DNA of 52,450 nucleotides from Candidatus Halobonum tyrrellensis G22. Lineage in GTDB: Archaea > Halobacteriota > Halobacteria > Halobacteriales > Haloferacaceae. Where the stretch lies: contig NZ_ASGZ01000027.1 of assembly GCF_000495475.1 (NCBI RefSeq), positions 1 to 52,450 on the forward strand. The letters run 5' to 3'. This document shows positions 1 to 8,246 of the stretch, piece after piece. Position 1 is the stretch's first letter. Every line of letters starts with the position of its first letter. The translations under genes and the position numbers were made by a program. The notes beneath the pieces are model-generated. The model was not told the DNA's origin, made no database searches, and saw nothing but the letters and a program-made list of their open reading frames with translations.

Positions 1-307
1 CGGCCAGCCCCGCCCCGTCGGTTGCGTCCGCGCCGCCTGTCGCGTCCGCTCGGTCGGTACCGAGCGCGTCGAGTTCCGCCTCCAGGTCGGCGATGCGGTC
101 GGCGGCCGCCGACTCGTGGCCACGGCTCCGCGCGGCCGCCGCGAGGAGGCGCCGGAGTCCGGCCGGGTCGTCGTCGACGACGGCCAGCGGGTCCGTCTCG
201 GGGAGTCCGAGCGCCGCGGCGACCGCCTCGGGGGTGACGTCGAGTCGGCGCAGGTCGACCGCGCGCGGTCCGCGCGGCCGGCCGGGGCTCGTCCCCCGGG
301 CGGTCAC
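1..307 (-). CDS. Conserved hypothetical protein, 5' part only (runs off the left edge)
   Basis: The first roughly 102 codons of a minus-strand gene are present; the rest lies outside the window. It starts at a GTG (305-307), 7 bases after the stop of the preceding gene, so it is very probably the last visible member of the operon led by mcm. The visible protein has a basic start (TARGTSPGRPRGPRAVDLRR), then a segment with several Leu/Ala heptads (LRRLLAAAARSRGHE, RIADLEAELDALG) that looks like a short coiled coil, followed by an Ala/Asp/Thr-rich stretch. I do not recognise the family. The function is unknown; only the operon position suggests a link to DNA replication or a housekeeping role. 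Confidence 0.6.
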   Translation of the reverse strand, partial: MTARGTSPGRPRGPRAVDLRRLDVTPEAVAAALGLPETDPLAVVDDDPAGLRRLLAAAARSRGHESAAADRIADLEAELDALGTDRADATGGADATDGAGLA

Positions 308-314
308 GCCCGGC

Positions 315-653
315 TCACAGCTCCGTCTCACGCATCGCGTCCGCGTCGGGGTGGTCGGTCCCGGCCGCGAACTTGGGGTACGGCGTGCTCGGCGACTCGC
401 GCGACTCGTACGCCTCGGCGGCCTCGCGGACCGCGGGGCGGACGGCCGCGAACTCGTTGAACGGCGCGGTCCGCTCGACCTGTACGTCGGTGCCGTGTTT
501 CGACCGCAGGCGGAGCGCGAGGAACGCGCCCAGTTCGGTCGCCTCCAGTAGCGCCGCCCGCCCGAACCGACGGGCGACGACCGTCTCGTGGGCGCGACAG
601 ACGTTCCGGAGCGTGGTTCGCGCCGCCTGCGAGTAGGTTACGACCAGGAGCAT
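315..653 (-). CDS. Conserved hypothetical protein, 112 aa
   Basis: This small soluble protein begins MLLVVTYSQAARTTLRNVCR and ends with an acidic tail (DHPDADAMRETEL). It has no membrane segment and a single Cys, so a zinc site is unlikely. The central segment (FGRAALLEATELGAFLALRLRSKHG) looks helical. It sits 40 bases after the KaiC-like gene and 7 bases before the next gene on the same strand, so it belongs to the mcm operon. The protein is acidic overall, as usual for a halophile. I do not recognise the family and assign no function. Coding is supported by an uninterrupted frame, an ATG start and tight operon packing. Confidence 0.7.
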   Translation of the reverse strand: MLLVVTYSQAARTTLRNVCRAHETVVARRFGRAALLEATELGAFLALRLRSKHGTDVQVERTAPFNEFAAVRPAVREAAEAYESRESPSTPYPKFAAGTDHPDADAMRETEL

Positions 654-693
654 CGTCGTCAGGAAGGGTCGCGGGTCACTGTCGCGGCCGTCG

Positions 694-1392
694 TCACCGC
701 GCGCGGACCGTCCGCTCGTCGCCGTCGACCTCGACGACGGCGTCGAACAGCGACGTGATCGTCTCGACGGTCTGGGCGTCGTGCGCCGACGGGTCCATGT
801 GGAAGTGCGCGAACGCGCCGAGGGCGTCGAACCGCCCGGAGAGGACGTGGAGGAACTCGTAGGCGGTCCCCAAGTCGACGTACTGGAGGAGGGCGGTGAG
901 CGAGTCGAAACAGACGACCGTCCGCCCGTCGGTGTCGTCCCACTCCGAGAGGTACTCGGTGATGCGGATGCCCAGCCCGGTCAGGTCGTTCGGGTTCGTC
1001 ACCGTCTCGGTGGGACCGCCCGTGCCGGCCGGCCCGGCCGGCCCGGACGACTCGTCGCCGCCTACCATCGCCGCCGCCGACCGCGCGCCGTTGTCGACGC
1101 TGATGATGCCGATGTTCCGCGGCCGCGCGTCGGTCCGCGAACGGTAGCGCCGCACCTGCGCGTCCGGCGACTTCGTGTACGCGATCCACAGCGCGTTCTG
1201 GTCGTCCGCCTCGCTGGGCAACAACAGGTCGGCACATGCTCGGTCCCCCTCGGTAGACATGGCGGTCGAGAGCAACAGCACGCTCGACGCGTCGTCGAAC
1301 TCGGTGCTGGCAGCCGCCTCGTGTTCGTGTACGCTCAAGTGAAGTTCCGCCTCTGACGATACCTCGTTGTTACCAGGTAAATAGCTTTGCAT
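694..1392 (-). CDS. KaiC/RecA-superfamily-like protein lacking a P-loop, 232 aa
   Basis: The fold resembles the KaiC/RecA ATPase superfamily. A hydrophobic strand near residue 38 (ASSVLLLSTAMSTEGDRACA) occupies the position where KaiC-like proteins carry the P-loop, but no GxxxxGK[ST] is present. A Walker-B-like strand (RTVVCFDSLTALLQYVD, about residues 160-176) is kept, followed by helix-rich sequence typical of the core. A Gly/Pro/Ala linker (SSGPAGPAGTGG) interrupts the middle. The ATG (1390-1392) overlaps the preceding stop codon by one base, which indicates translational coupling. ATP binding is therefore doubtful. A regulatory or scaffolding role beside MCM is inference from position only. 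Confidence 0.75.
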   Translation of the reverse strand: MQSYLPGNNEVSSEAELHLSVHEHEAAASTEFDDASSVLLLSTAMSTEGDRACADLLLPSEADDQNALWIAYTKSPDAQVRRYRSRTDARPRNIGIISVDNGARSAAAMVGGDESSGPAGPAGTGGPTETVTNPNDLTGLGIRITEYLSEWDDTDGRTVVCFDSLTALLQYVDLGTAYEFLHVLSGRFDALGAFAHFHMDPSAHDAQTVETITSLFDAVVEVDGDERTVRAR

Positions 1393-1661
1393 CAGATTAT
1401 CGGTTCGATATCGTCGGGTTCGCCGTCCGACAGCGCCGCGATCCGCTCGCGCGCCGCCGTCGGCGAGGGGGCGACGACGACGGTGCCGTCGCCCGGCCCG
1501 CCCACGCCGCGGTACGCGCGGCGGTCGTCCGTCTCGAACTCCGTGGCGAACGTCCGGAGGACGGTGCCGACCCGGCGCTCGGTCGCCGCGAGGTCGGCCT
1601 CCCCCTCCTCGAACTTCCGGAGGGCGTCCTCGACGTTCCGGATGGCTGAGATTCGGTCCAT
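1392..1661 (-). CDS. Conserved hypothetical protein, 89 aa, second gene of the mcm operon
   Basis: A short acidic protein begins MDRISAIRNVEDALRKFEEG. The first 55 residues look like two amphipathic helices (EDALRKFEEGEADLAATERRV and VLRTFATEFETD). The rest holds a Gly-rich turn (YRGVGGPGDGTVVVAPS) and an acidic C-terminus ending DDIEPII. The helices and the phrase GTVVVAP would suit a small dimer, but I do not recognise the family. It starts 6 bases after the mcm stop and its own stop overlaps the ATG of the KaiC-like gene. Co-expression with mcm is therefore very likely. The function is unknown. Confidence 0.75.
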   Translation of the reverse strand: MDRISAIRNVEDALRKFEEGEADLAATERRVGTVLRTFATEFETDDRRAYRGVGGPGDGTVVVAPSPTAARERIAALSDGEPDDIEPII

Positions 1662-1667
1662 CGGCGA

Positions 1668-3779
1668 CTACGTCGTCCGTACGTAGCCACCCTGCGGCTC
1701 GTAGATCTCGCCGCGGGTCCGGAGCTTCTCCAGTTCCTGTTCGGCTTTGCCGCCGTCCATCCCGACCTGGTCGGCGCGCTCGATGATCTGGTCGACCGGC
1801 GCGCCGGGTTCGTCGTCGTACTCGTCGGCGATGGTGGTTATCAGTTCCCGGAGGCTCTTGATCCGGTCGCGCTGGCTCTTCGACGTGCCGGTCTCGACCA
1901 CGTCCGCGTCGAACTGGCCCGTCTCGGGGTCGACCCCGATGTCCTGGAGACACGACTGGACGATCTCGATCACCCGTTCGGCGTCCTCCTCCTCGACGTA
2001 GTCGGAGAGCCGCACCCGCGCGCTCGCCTCCGAGAGCCGCACCAGCGCCTCCAGTTTCCGGGCGGTGACCGGGACGGGCGCGTCCTCGTCGGCGCCGCGC
2101 GCGCGCAGGTCGACGTAGAAGTCGCGGATCGCCTGTTTGGCCTCGTCCGTCATCGTGGGGTAGCAGTTGCGTTTGGCGTACGCGATGTACTTCCGGAGGA
2201 GTTCGGGGTCGATCGTCGGCTCCACCTCCTCGGTCACGTCCTCCACCTCGTCGCGGCTGAAGTTCGAGGCCGGTAGCTCCTCCCGCTGAGTGTTGAGTTC
2301 GCCCGCGTAGTTCGTCGTCAGGATGTGGTCGGCGAGTTGGGCGTCGTGGTCGGGGTCGGGCTGGTCGGTGACCGTGAAGATCAGGTCGAACCGCGAGATC
2401 AGCGCGGGTTCGAGGTCGATCTGCTCGCCGATCGGCTCGTACTGGTCGAACCGGCCGTACTTGGGGTTCGCGGCGCCGAGCAGCGAACACCGCGACTTCA
2501 GCGTCGCGTTGATCCCGGCCTTCGACACCGAGATCTGTTGCTGTTCGAGCGCCTCGTGCATCGCCGAGCGGTCCTCCGGGCGCATCTTGTCCAACTCGTC
2601 GACCGCCGCGATCCCCTTGTCCGCGAGCACCAGCGCCCCCGCCTCCAGCGTCCACTGCTGGCCGTCGCCGAAGTCGTCCCGCACCGCCGCCGCGGTCAGC
2701 CCCGCCGACGACGACCCCTTCCCCGAGGTGTACACCGACCGCGGCGCGATGTTTCTGATGTACGAGAGCATCTGCGACTTCCCGGTACCGGGGTCCCCGA
2801 TCAGCAGCATGTGGAGGTCGCCGCGGATCCGCGAGCCGTCGGGGAGGTGTTTGGTCACGCCCGAGAACAACTGGAGGATCATCGCGAGTTTCTCCTGCTC
2901 GTAGCCGTAGATGGACGGCGCGACGGAGCCGACCATCTCCTCGTAGATGCCGTCGTGGTTGGAGAGTTCGATGATCTCCTTTTTGTCCGCCTCGGTGATG
3001 TCCATGTCCTCGAACTCCTCGTCCTCGATGGTCAGCGACACCCCCTCCATGTACGGGTCGAACACGGTGGTCTTCTCTTGGCCCGAGACCACCTGCTCCA
3101 TCTCTAGTCTCCCCACGACGGTCACGTGGTCGCCGGGAGTCACCCGCCCGCAGATGTCGTCTTCGAGGTTCACGTCGATCGACTGGGGCGTCTCGCCGCC
3201 GCGGAGCCCCTCGGGCGACTCCTGTACCCGGAGCTGCTGGGAGTCGATGAACTGCGACTCGTTGTTGTTCACTCGGAACGGTCCCTGTCGCTCACAGCCC
3301 TGACACTCGTGTGGCTCCTGGAACCCCGAGTCGTTCTGCGGGATGTACGTCATCGTCCCGCAGCGCTGACACTCGAACGCCGCCTCGACGATCTTCGGCC
3401 GGACGTCCGTCGCCTTCCGGACGATCCCCTGGACCGCGACCAGCGACCCGATGTGGTCGTCGCTGACGCGGACGGCGCGGATGTCGATCGTGTTCTCCCG
3501 CGGGAGGTTCCGGAGGCGGACGTGCGCCTGCCCCAGCGAGATGTCGACCGGCAGGTCGTAGGTGCGAAGCGCCTCCTCGGCCACCTCCTGCATCTCCCCC
3601 GGCCGGCTGAGGTAGCGCTCCGCCAGATCGGGTTCGAAGTTGTACACGTCGTCGTAGTCGACGTACAGCGAGCGCTTCTCCTTCGGATAGTGCTGGGCGA
3701 GCGTCGCGATGTCGTCGGCGCAGTAGTCGCGGAAGAAGCTCAGGAACTCGTCGAGTTCCCCCCGCTCCGCTTGACTCAT
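1668..3779 (-). CDS. mcm: Replicative DNA helicase MCM
   Basis: MCM forms the hexameric ring that unwinds DNA at the archaeal replication fork, driven by ATP. The 703-residue length is normal for the family. The N-terminal domain carries a four-Cys zinc motif (CQRCG and CQGC, about residues 137-161). The AAA+ module has Walker A (GDPGTGKSQ, about 325-333), Walker B (DELDKM) and an arginine-finger motif (SRFDL). The C-terminus ends in a winged-helix-like segment (EQELEKLRTRGEIYEPQGGYV). The Walker A region, a frequent intein site in haloarchaeal MCMs, is uninterrupted here. A TATA-like box (about 3806-3813) lies 27 bases before the ATG. It heads an operon with at least four small downstream genes. 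Confidence 0.97.
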   Translation of the reverse strand: MSQAERGELDEFLSFFRDYCADDIATLAQHYPKEKRSLYVDYDDVYNFEPDLAERYLSRPGEMQEVAEEALRTYDLPVDISLGQAHVRLRNLPRENTIDIRAVRVSDDHIGSLVAVQGIVRKATDVRPKIVEAAFECQRCGTMTYIPQNDSGFQEPHECQGCERQGPFRVNNNESQFIDSQQLRVQESPEGLRGGETPQSIDVNLEDDICGRVTPGDHVTVVGRLEMEQVVSGQEKTTVFDPYMEGVSLTIEDEEFEDMDITEADKKEIIELSNHDGIYEEMVGSVAPSIYGYEQEKLAMILQLFSGVTKHLPDGSRIRGDLHMLLIGDPGTGKSQMLSYIRNIAPRSVYTSGKGSSSAGLTAAAVRDDFGDGQQWTLEAGALVLADKGIAAVDELDKMRPEDRSAMHEALEQQQISVSKAGINATLKSRCSLLGAANPKYGRFDQYEPIGEQIDLEPALISRFDLIFTVTDQPDPDHDAQLADHILTTNYAGELNTQREELPASNFSRDEVEDVTEEVEPTIDPELLRKYIAYAKRNCYPTMTDEAKQAIRDFYVDLRARGADEDAPVPVTARKLEALVRLSEASARVRLSDYVEEEDAERVIEIVQSCLQDIGVDPETGQFDADVVETGTSKSQRDRIKSLRELITTIADEYDDEPGAPVDQIIERADQVGMDGGKAEQELEKLRTRGEIYEPQGGYVRTT

Positions 3780-3974
3780 TGGTGGAGTGTTGCCGCCCCA
3801 CCGGGTAAGAACTTCGCCCCCGGAGCGGAACTGATCGGACGCGTCGCGCCGCCGGCCGCGGGCGGGTCGACGCTCGCCGCACCCGCTGAGTCACCCCCAC
3901 GCTCGCGGTGCTCACGGCTCACGGCGTTCGCCGTTCGCGGGCGAGACGGTGATCGCGGCGACTCGCGCGAAAAG

Positions 3975-4002
3975 TGGGACCGCCCGGATTCGAACCGCGG
4001 TC
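3975..4002 (-). repeat. Partial duplicate of the 3' end of tRNA-Pro
   Basis: Bases 3975-3997 are identical over 23 positions to 4087-4109, the 3' strand of the acceptor stem plus most of the T arm of tRNA-Pro. After one mismatch the match continues for four more bases. The copy has the same orientation as the tRNA and lies 112 bases downstream of it. It could be the scar of an element that once integrated into the tRNA 3' end, a common target for archaeal integrases, or a tRNA-derived repeat. No integrase is visible. Confidence 0.75.
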
Positions 4003-4044
4003 GTTCCGCTCGCGTTGCTCGCTTCACTCCCTGCTTCGAATCCG
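3985..4044 (-). terminator. Hairpin downstream of tRNA-Pro, followed by a T run
   Basis: Ten-base arms at 3985-3994 and 4035-4044 (built on TTCGAATCC and its complement) can pair around a 40-base loop. On the minus strand, downstream of tRNA-Pro, a run of four T (3970-3973 on the plus strand as A) follows about 11 bases after the duplicated tRNA end. Transcription termination for the tRNA is one possible role. One stem arm is the T-arm sequence of the tRNA copy. Confidence 0.4.
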
Positions 4045-4086
4045 CTCCGGCCGGCGCTACTCGCGATGACGTTCGCAGCGACAGGA

Positions 4087-4159
4087 TGGGACCGCCCGGA
4101 TTCGAACCGGGGTCACGGGCACCCAAGGCCCGAAGTATACCAGGCTAACCCACGGTCCC
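4087..4159 (-). tRNA. tRNA-Pro (anticodon TGG)
   Basis: The minus strand folds as a complete tRNA of 73 bases. The acceptor stem is GGGACCG paired with CGGTCCC, the anticodon stem CGGGC/GCCCG encloses loop CTTGGGT with anticodon TGG, and the T arm CCCGG-TTCGAAT-CCGGG is perfect. The discriminator base is A, and CCA is not encoded. It reads proline CCA codons and probably CCG by wobble. No intron is seen. Confidence 0.95.
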
Positions 4160-4248
4160 GTACGTACACGTCGGCTCGAAACGGGGTAAAGCGTTTCGCT
4201 CCCGCGGGTCGGCCGTACCCGTCCCCACTTCGACGGTGCGCAGGGCGC

Positions 4249-6117
4249 TCACAGCCCGAGCGGGAAGAACACGCTCACGCCGACGGTCGTCACCACCGCG
4301 AACACGGCCTGTAGCGGCCCGCCCACCCGGACGTAGTCGGTGAACTTGTAGCCGCCGGGACCGTAGACGAACAGGTTCGTCTGGTAGCCGACGGGCGTCA
4401 TGAACGCGGTACTCGCCGCGAACGTGACCGCCATCGCGAACGACAGCGGGTTCGCGCCGAGCGTCGCCGCGGTCTGGATCGCGACCGGGATCATGAGCAC
4501 GACGCTCGCGTTGTTCGAGACGACGTTCGTCAACAGCGCCGTCACCACGTAGAACACCCCCACGAGCACCAGCGGCGACACCGCGTCGAACTGCGAGGCG
4601 GCGACGACGCCGTCCGCGAGCAGGGCGGCCGCGCCCGACTCCTCCAAGGCGATCCCGAGCGGGATGACGCCCGCGAGCAGGAAGATCACGTCCCACTGGA
4701 CTGCGTCGTACACCTCGGTCGGTTTGAGACAGCCCGTCGCGACCATCGCGAGCGACCCCGCGAGCGCGGAGACCACGATCGGCATCACGTCGACGGCCGC
4801 GAGCGCGACCACCGCCGCGACGATGCCCACGGCGACGGCGGTCCGCGACTCGCGGTAGTCGTGCGTCTCTATCTCGCCCGCGACGATGAAGTTCCGGTTG
4901 GCGTCGAGGCGTTCGAGGCTGTCGGTGCTCGCCTGCACGAGCAGCGTGTCGCCCACCTGCAGCGGGATCTCGTCCATCCGCTGGCGGATCAGCTCCCCCC
5001 CGCGGCGGAACGCGAGCACCGTCGCGTCGTACCGCTGTCTGAAACTCGCGGAGGTGAGCGACTCGCCCACCAGCGACGACCCCGGCGCGATCACCACCTC
5101 GACGAGGTTCTGCCCGCCCTCCGCGGCTTCGAGTTCGTCCTCGTCGACGGTCACCTCGGGCACCAGGTCCAGCCCCTCGACGTCGATCAGGTCGAGCAGC
5201 GTGTCGCGGTCGGTCCGCACCGCGAACACGTCGCCCGGCTGGATCTGTTTCGGGCCGAGCGGTTCGAGGAACACCCGCCTGTCGCGGACGAGTTGGACGA
5301 TGTCCACGTCGAACTCCGTCTCGACGAGCGCCGTCTCGACCCGTTGGCCCACCAGCGGGGAGTCCTCGCGGACCACCACCTCGGTGAGGTACTCCGCCAT
5401 CCCGAACTCCTCGGTGAGGTCCGTCCGCGGCTTGATCCGCTCGGGCGTGAGATACCGACCGACGGTGAACAGGTACGCCGACCCCACCACGAGCAGGACG
5501 ACCCCGAGCGGGAGGAACTCGAACATGGTGAACTGTCGCGCCACCGCGTCGGGCGCCAGCCGCGCGTACAGGTCCGACGCGAGGATGTTGGTCGACGTGC
5601 CGATCAGCGTGAGCGTCCCGCCGAACATCGACGCGTAGCTCAACGGTAAGAGGAGCTTCGAGGGCGAGGTGCCGCCGCGTTCGGCGAGGTCGGTCACCAT
5701 CGGCAGGAGGATGGCGACCGCCGCGGTGTTGTTGATGAACCCCGAGATGGGTCCCACCAGCCCGACGGTCGCGCCCAACTGCCTGGCCTCGTCGCCCCGC
5801 GTCACCCGCGAGAGGACGGCCCCCAGCCGCTGGACGATCCCGGTCATCCGAACGCCCTCGCTCAGGACGAACATCGCCAGCACGGTCAGCGTCGCGGTGT
5901 TGGCGAACCCGGAGAGCCCCTGCTCGGTCGTCACGAGCGTCAGTCCGCTCGCGATCAGCCCCCACTCGGCGAGCGACGCCGACACCGGGCCGACCGTCAA
6001 CAGCGCGACCAACACCCCGAGGGCGGTGATGTCCACCGGCACCGGTTCGGTCACGAAGAGGACCAACGCCGCGAGGACCACGAGAAAGACGAAGCCGATC
6101 TCCGGCGTCAGTGGCAC
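4249..6117 (-). CDS. SLC13 (DASS)-family membrane permease with internal RCK_C/TrkA-C domains
   Basis: This 622-residue protein has N-terminal membrane helices (VFLVVLAALVLFVTEP and following), a long cytoplasmic middle with two TrkA-C/RCK_C-like domains (about residues 210-420; phrases GDVFAVRTDRDTLLDL and GDTLLVQASTDSLERL), then a C-terminal block of helices (NNASVVLMIPVAIQTAA). Relatives are sodium-coupled anion, dicarboxylate or sulfate permeases with ligand-sensing RCK_C inserts. The substrate cannot be read from sequence. I chose GTG at 6115-6117 because a TATA-like box (6142-6149) stands about 27 bases upstream; a TTG at 6142-6144 would lie inside that box. It follows the helicase gene on the same strand by 51 bases but has its own promoter. 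Confidence 0.88.
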   Translation of the reverse strand: MPLTPEIGFVFLVVLAALVLFVTEPVPVDITALGVLVALLTVGPVSASLAEWGLIASGLTLVTTEQGLSGFANTATLTVLAMFVLSEGVRMTGIVQRLGAVLSRVTRGDEARQLGATVGLVGPISGFINNTAAVAILLPMVTDLAERGGTSPSKLLLPLSYASMFGGTLTLIGTSTNILASDLYARLAPDAVARQFTMFEFLPLGVVLLVVGSAYLFTVGRYLTPERIKPRTDLTEEFGMAEYLTEVVVREDSPLVGQRVETALVETEFDVDIVQLVRDRRVFLEPLGPKQIQPGDVFAVRTDRDTLLDLIDVEGLDLVPEVTVDEDELEAAEGGQNLVEVVIAPGSSLVGESLTSASFRQRYDATVLAFRRGGELIRQRMDEIPLQVGDTLLVQASTDSLERLDANRNFIVAGEIETHDYRESRTAVAVGIVAAVVALAAVDVMPIVVSALAGSLAMVATGCLKPTEVYDAVQWDVIFLLAGVIPLGIALEESGAAALLADGVVAASQFDAVSPLVLVGVFYVVTALLTNVVSNNASVVLMIPVAIQTAATLGANPLSFAMAVTFAASTAFMTPVGYQTNLFVYGPGGYKFTDYVRVGGPLQAVFAVVTTVGVSVFFPLGL

Positions 6118-6141
6118 GGCGGGTGGGACGCCGCCGGTCGG

Positions 6142-6149
6142 CAAAAAGG
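6142..6149 (-). promoter_or_regulatory. TATA-like box of the SLC13 permease gene
   Basis: The minus strand reads CCTTTTTG here, centred about 28 bases before the GTG at 6117. This is the spacing of a leaderless haloarchaeal transcript and decides the start codon in favour of 6117 over TTG 6144. Confidence 0.55.
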
Positions 6150-6168
6150 GTCCGGGACGCGACGGGAG

Positions 6169-8220
6169 TTACAGTTCCTCGTCGGCGAGTTCGAGGTCGC
6201 CGACGATGTCGTACGGTTCGTCGCCCGCGCGGATCCCGTCGAGGATCCGGAACGCGTCGTCGGGCGCGAGGAAGTGTCTCGTCACCGCGCGGCCGAGCGG
6301 CGTCGGCGAGAGGCCGTCGATGAACCCCCACTCCAGCAGCTTCCCGACCGCGTGGGTGGTGGGGACGTCGCCGAGCATCCGGTCGTTGAGCGCCTTCGCG
6401 CGCTTGCCCGCGACCACGATGTTGGCGAGCGTCTCCTCGGCGGCGGCCGACTCGTCGTAGACGGTGGTCACGTCCTCCATCTCCCCCTTCAGCAGTTTGA
6501 ACGCCACCTCGTCTTCGGTCATCTCCATCGAGTTGTGGTACGAGCAGTCCGGTTCGACGAGCATGTACACCGTCCCCTCGTCGTGGTAGTCGGGGCGGCC
6601 CGCCCGCCCGAGCATCTGCTCGAACTCCTGGACGGAGAGCCACTCGATCCCCATCGCGAGCGTGTCGAAGACGACCTGCGAGGCGGGGAAGTCCACCCCC
6701 GCCGCGAGCGCCGCCGTCGTCACGACCGCCGCCAGTTCCTGGTCGCCGAACTGCCGTTCGACCGTCTTCCGGCGGCGGTAGTCGAGTCCCGCGTGGTACG
6801 GCGCGGAGTCGTACTCCAGTTTCCGGGAGATCTCGTGACACCGCCTGCGGGAGTTGGTGAAGATGATCGTCTGCCCCCGGTACCCCTTCGAGGACTTCGT
6901 GTCGAACTCCCGTTTGACCAGCCGGTTTTCGATCGTCAGCTTCTCGCGGTCGTCCGCGAACGTGACGTGACGCTCGATGGGGACGGGCCGCTCCTCGAAC
7001 TCGATCAGCGTCGCGCCCAACTGCCCGGCCAGCCACTCGGGGTTGCCGACCGTCGCCGAGAGGTACACCCACTGAGCGGGGGAGTTTCGCTCCTCGGTGT
7101 AGTGTTTCAGCCGGCTGATCATCCCGTCGAGCCGGTGGCCCCGCTCGCCCTCCTTTAACGTGTGGACCTCGTCGATGACGACGGTGCCGATGTCGCCCAT
7201 GTCCTTGCCCGTCCGGAGGGCGTGGTCGATACCCTCGTACGTGCCGACGATCACGTCGGCGTTCGGGTCGAACCGGTTGCCGTCGTCGTTGATCCGCGAG
7301 GCGCCCACCCGGATGGTCACGTCGAGGACGTCGCCGTAGCGCTCCTCGAAGTCCTCGTGTTTCTGGTTGGCGAGCGCGACCAGGGGAACGAGGAACAGCA
7401 TCTTCCCGTCGCCGTTGAGCGCGTTGTTCACGCCCGCGAGTTCGCCCACGAGCGTCTTCCCCGTCGCCGTCGCGCTCACGACCAACTGGTCGTCGCCCGC
7501 GCCGCCGCCGTCGGCGAACAGGCCGTTGCGCACGGACAGCGACTGAACCGGGAGGAGTGTGTCGAACCGGCCCGTCACGCGCTCCGCCAACGCGGGGTGG
7601 AGGTCCAACTCGTCGGTCCGGACGGGGTCGACGTCCTCGACGGTCGCGGAGATGGTGTCGAACTTCGTCAGGTCGGGGTCGAGGTTGCCCTGCAGGAGGT
7701 TGGTGATCCGCTCGAGGTCCTGGACCTCGAACAGCAGGTCCTCCAACCGGTCTTGGGCGGCGCCGGTGAACTGCCCCTTGAACGACAGTTCGCGTTCGAG
7801 TTCCCGCTTCGCACACGATTGACAGATGTAGTCGCGGTCGGCCTTCACCGCGGTGTCGCTCGTCACCGGCGAGTAGCGCCCCGCGTTCGCGCAGTAGCGG
7901 CAGGTTCGGACCTGCTTGGCGTCGAGTTGGTAGCCGTCGAGCATCTCTGTGAGTCGGTCGCGCGCGCCCGTGTCGGTCTGTTCGGAGATGCGGATCCGCT
8001 CGGCGTTGCGCGCCAGGTCGACGAACACGTCGGGCTGGCGCGGCTCCTCGCCCGAGTCGCGCTTCACGCGGAACCGCCGCGGGCGGGGACCGGCGTCCGT
8101 CTCCTTCAGTTCGAGAACGCCGCGGAGCACGCGCTGTCCGTCACGCGTGACCACGACGGTGTACTCGCCGTCGCGTTCGTGGAGGAACAGGGTCTCGACC
8201 TGCGGGAGTTGTTCGGACAC
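6169..8220 (-). CDS. Ski2-like DEAD/DEAH-box helicase with N-terminal zinc motif
   Basis: This superfamily 2 helicase of 683 residues probably unwinds DNA or RNA using ATP. An N-terminal region of about 100 residues specific to haloarchaea precedes a four-Cys cluster (CRYC about residue 107 and CQSC about 131). Then follow motif I (SATATGKT, about 246-254), motif II DEVH (about 346-350), motif III (SAT at YLSATVGNP) and motif VI (QMLGRAGRP, about 533-541). Motif VI and DEVH resemble the Ski2/Hel308 group. GTG at 8220 was chosen because a TATA-like box (8247-8255) fits a nearly leaderless transcript; GTG at 8232 is the alternative. The target nucleic acid is unknown. Confidence 0.9.
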   Translation of the reverse strand: MSEQLPQVETLFLHERDGEYTVVVTRDGQRVLRGVLELKETDAGPRPRRFRVKRDSGEEPRQPDVFVDLARNAERIRISEQTDTGARDRLTEMLDGYQLDAKQVRTCRYCANAGRYSPVTSDTAVKADRDYICQSCAKRELERELSFKGQFTGAAQDRLEDLLFEVQDLERITNLLQGNLDPDLTKFDTISATVEDVDPVRTDELDLHPALAERVTGRFDTLLPVQSLSVRNGLFADGGGAGDDQLVVSATATGKTLVGELAGVNNALNGDGKMLFLVPLVALANQKHEDFEERYGDVLDVTIRVGASRINDDGNRFDPNADVIVGTYEGIDHALRTGKDMGDIGTVVIDEVHTLKEGERGHRLDGMISRLKHYTEERNSPAQWVYLSATVGNPEWLAGQLGATLIEFEERPVPIERHVTFADDREKLTIENRLVKREFDTKSSKGYRGQTIIFTNSRRRCHEISRKLEYDSAPYHAGLDYRRRKTVERQFGDQELAAVVTTAALAAGVDFPASQVVFDTLAMGIEWLSVQEFEQMLGRAGRPDYHDEGTVYMLVEPDCSYHNSMEMTEDEVAFKLLKGEMEDVTTVYDESAAAEETLANIVVAGKRAKALNDRMLGDVPTTHAVGKLLEWGFIDGLSPTPLGRAVTRHFLAPDDAFRILDGIRAGDEPYDIVGDLELADEEL

Positions 8221-8246
8221 GTCGTTGCCCACAGTAGGGGAACGCC

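Larger units (their letters stand above)
3780..4086. other. Gene-free spacer between mcm and tRNA-Pro
   Basis: No convincing gene lies in these 307 bases. Long open frames crossing it on the plus strand (encoding phrases such as RPDSNRG) are antisense readings of tRNA sequence and not proteins. The spacer holds the mcm promoter at its left end, and a copy of the tRNA-Pro 3' end built into a hairpin (described separately). Confidence 0.7.

Noticed and set aside
1668-3779. Possible intein in mcm
   Set aside because: The Walker A and B regions and the sensor motifs read through without an insertion, and the length is normal for an intein-free protein.
3780-4086. Integrated mobile element bounded by the duplicated tRNA end
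   Set aside because: The copies are only 112 bases apart and no integrase or element gene lies in or near the interval. At most a scar or a derived repeat remains.
3949-4314. Plus-strand frames across tRNA-Pro, with phrases such as RPDSNRG
   Set aside because: These are antisense translations of tRNA sequence, a well-known source of false proteins in databases.
4145-7816. A long minus-strand reading frame of over 1200 codons
   Set aside because: It lies out of frame across the well-supported permease and helicase genes, and its translation is dominated by Arg, Gly, Ala and Pro, the usual shadow in GC-rich DNA.
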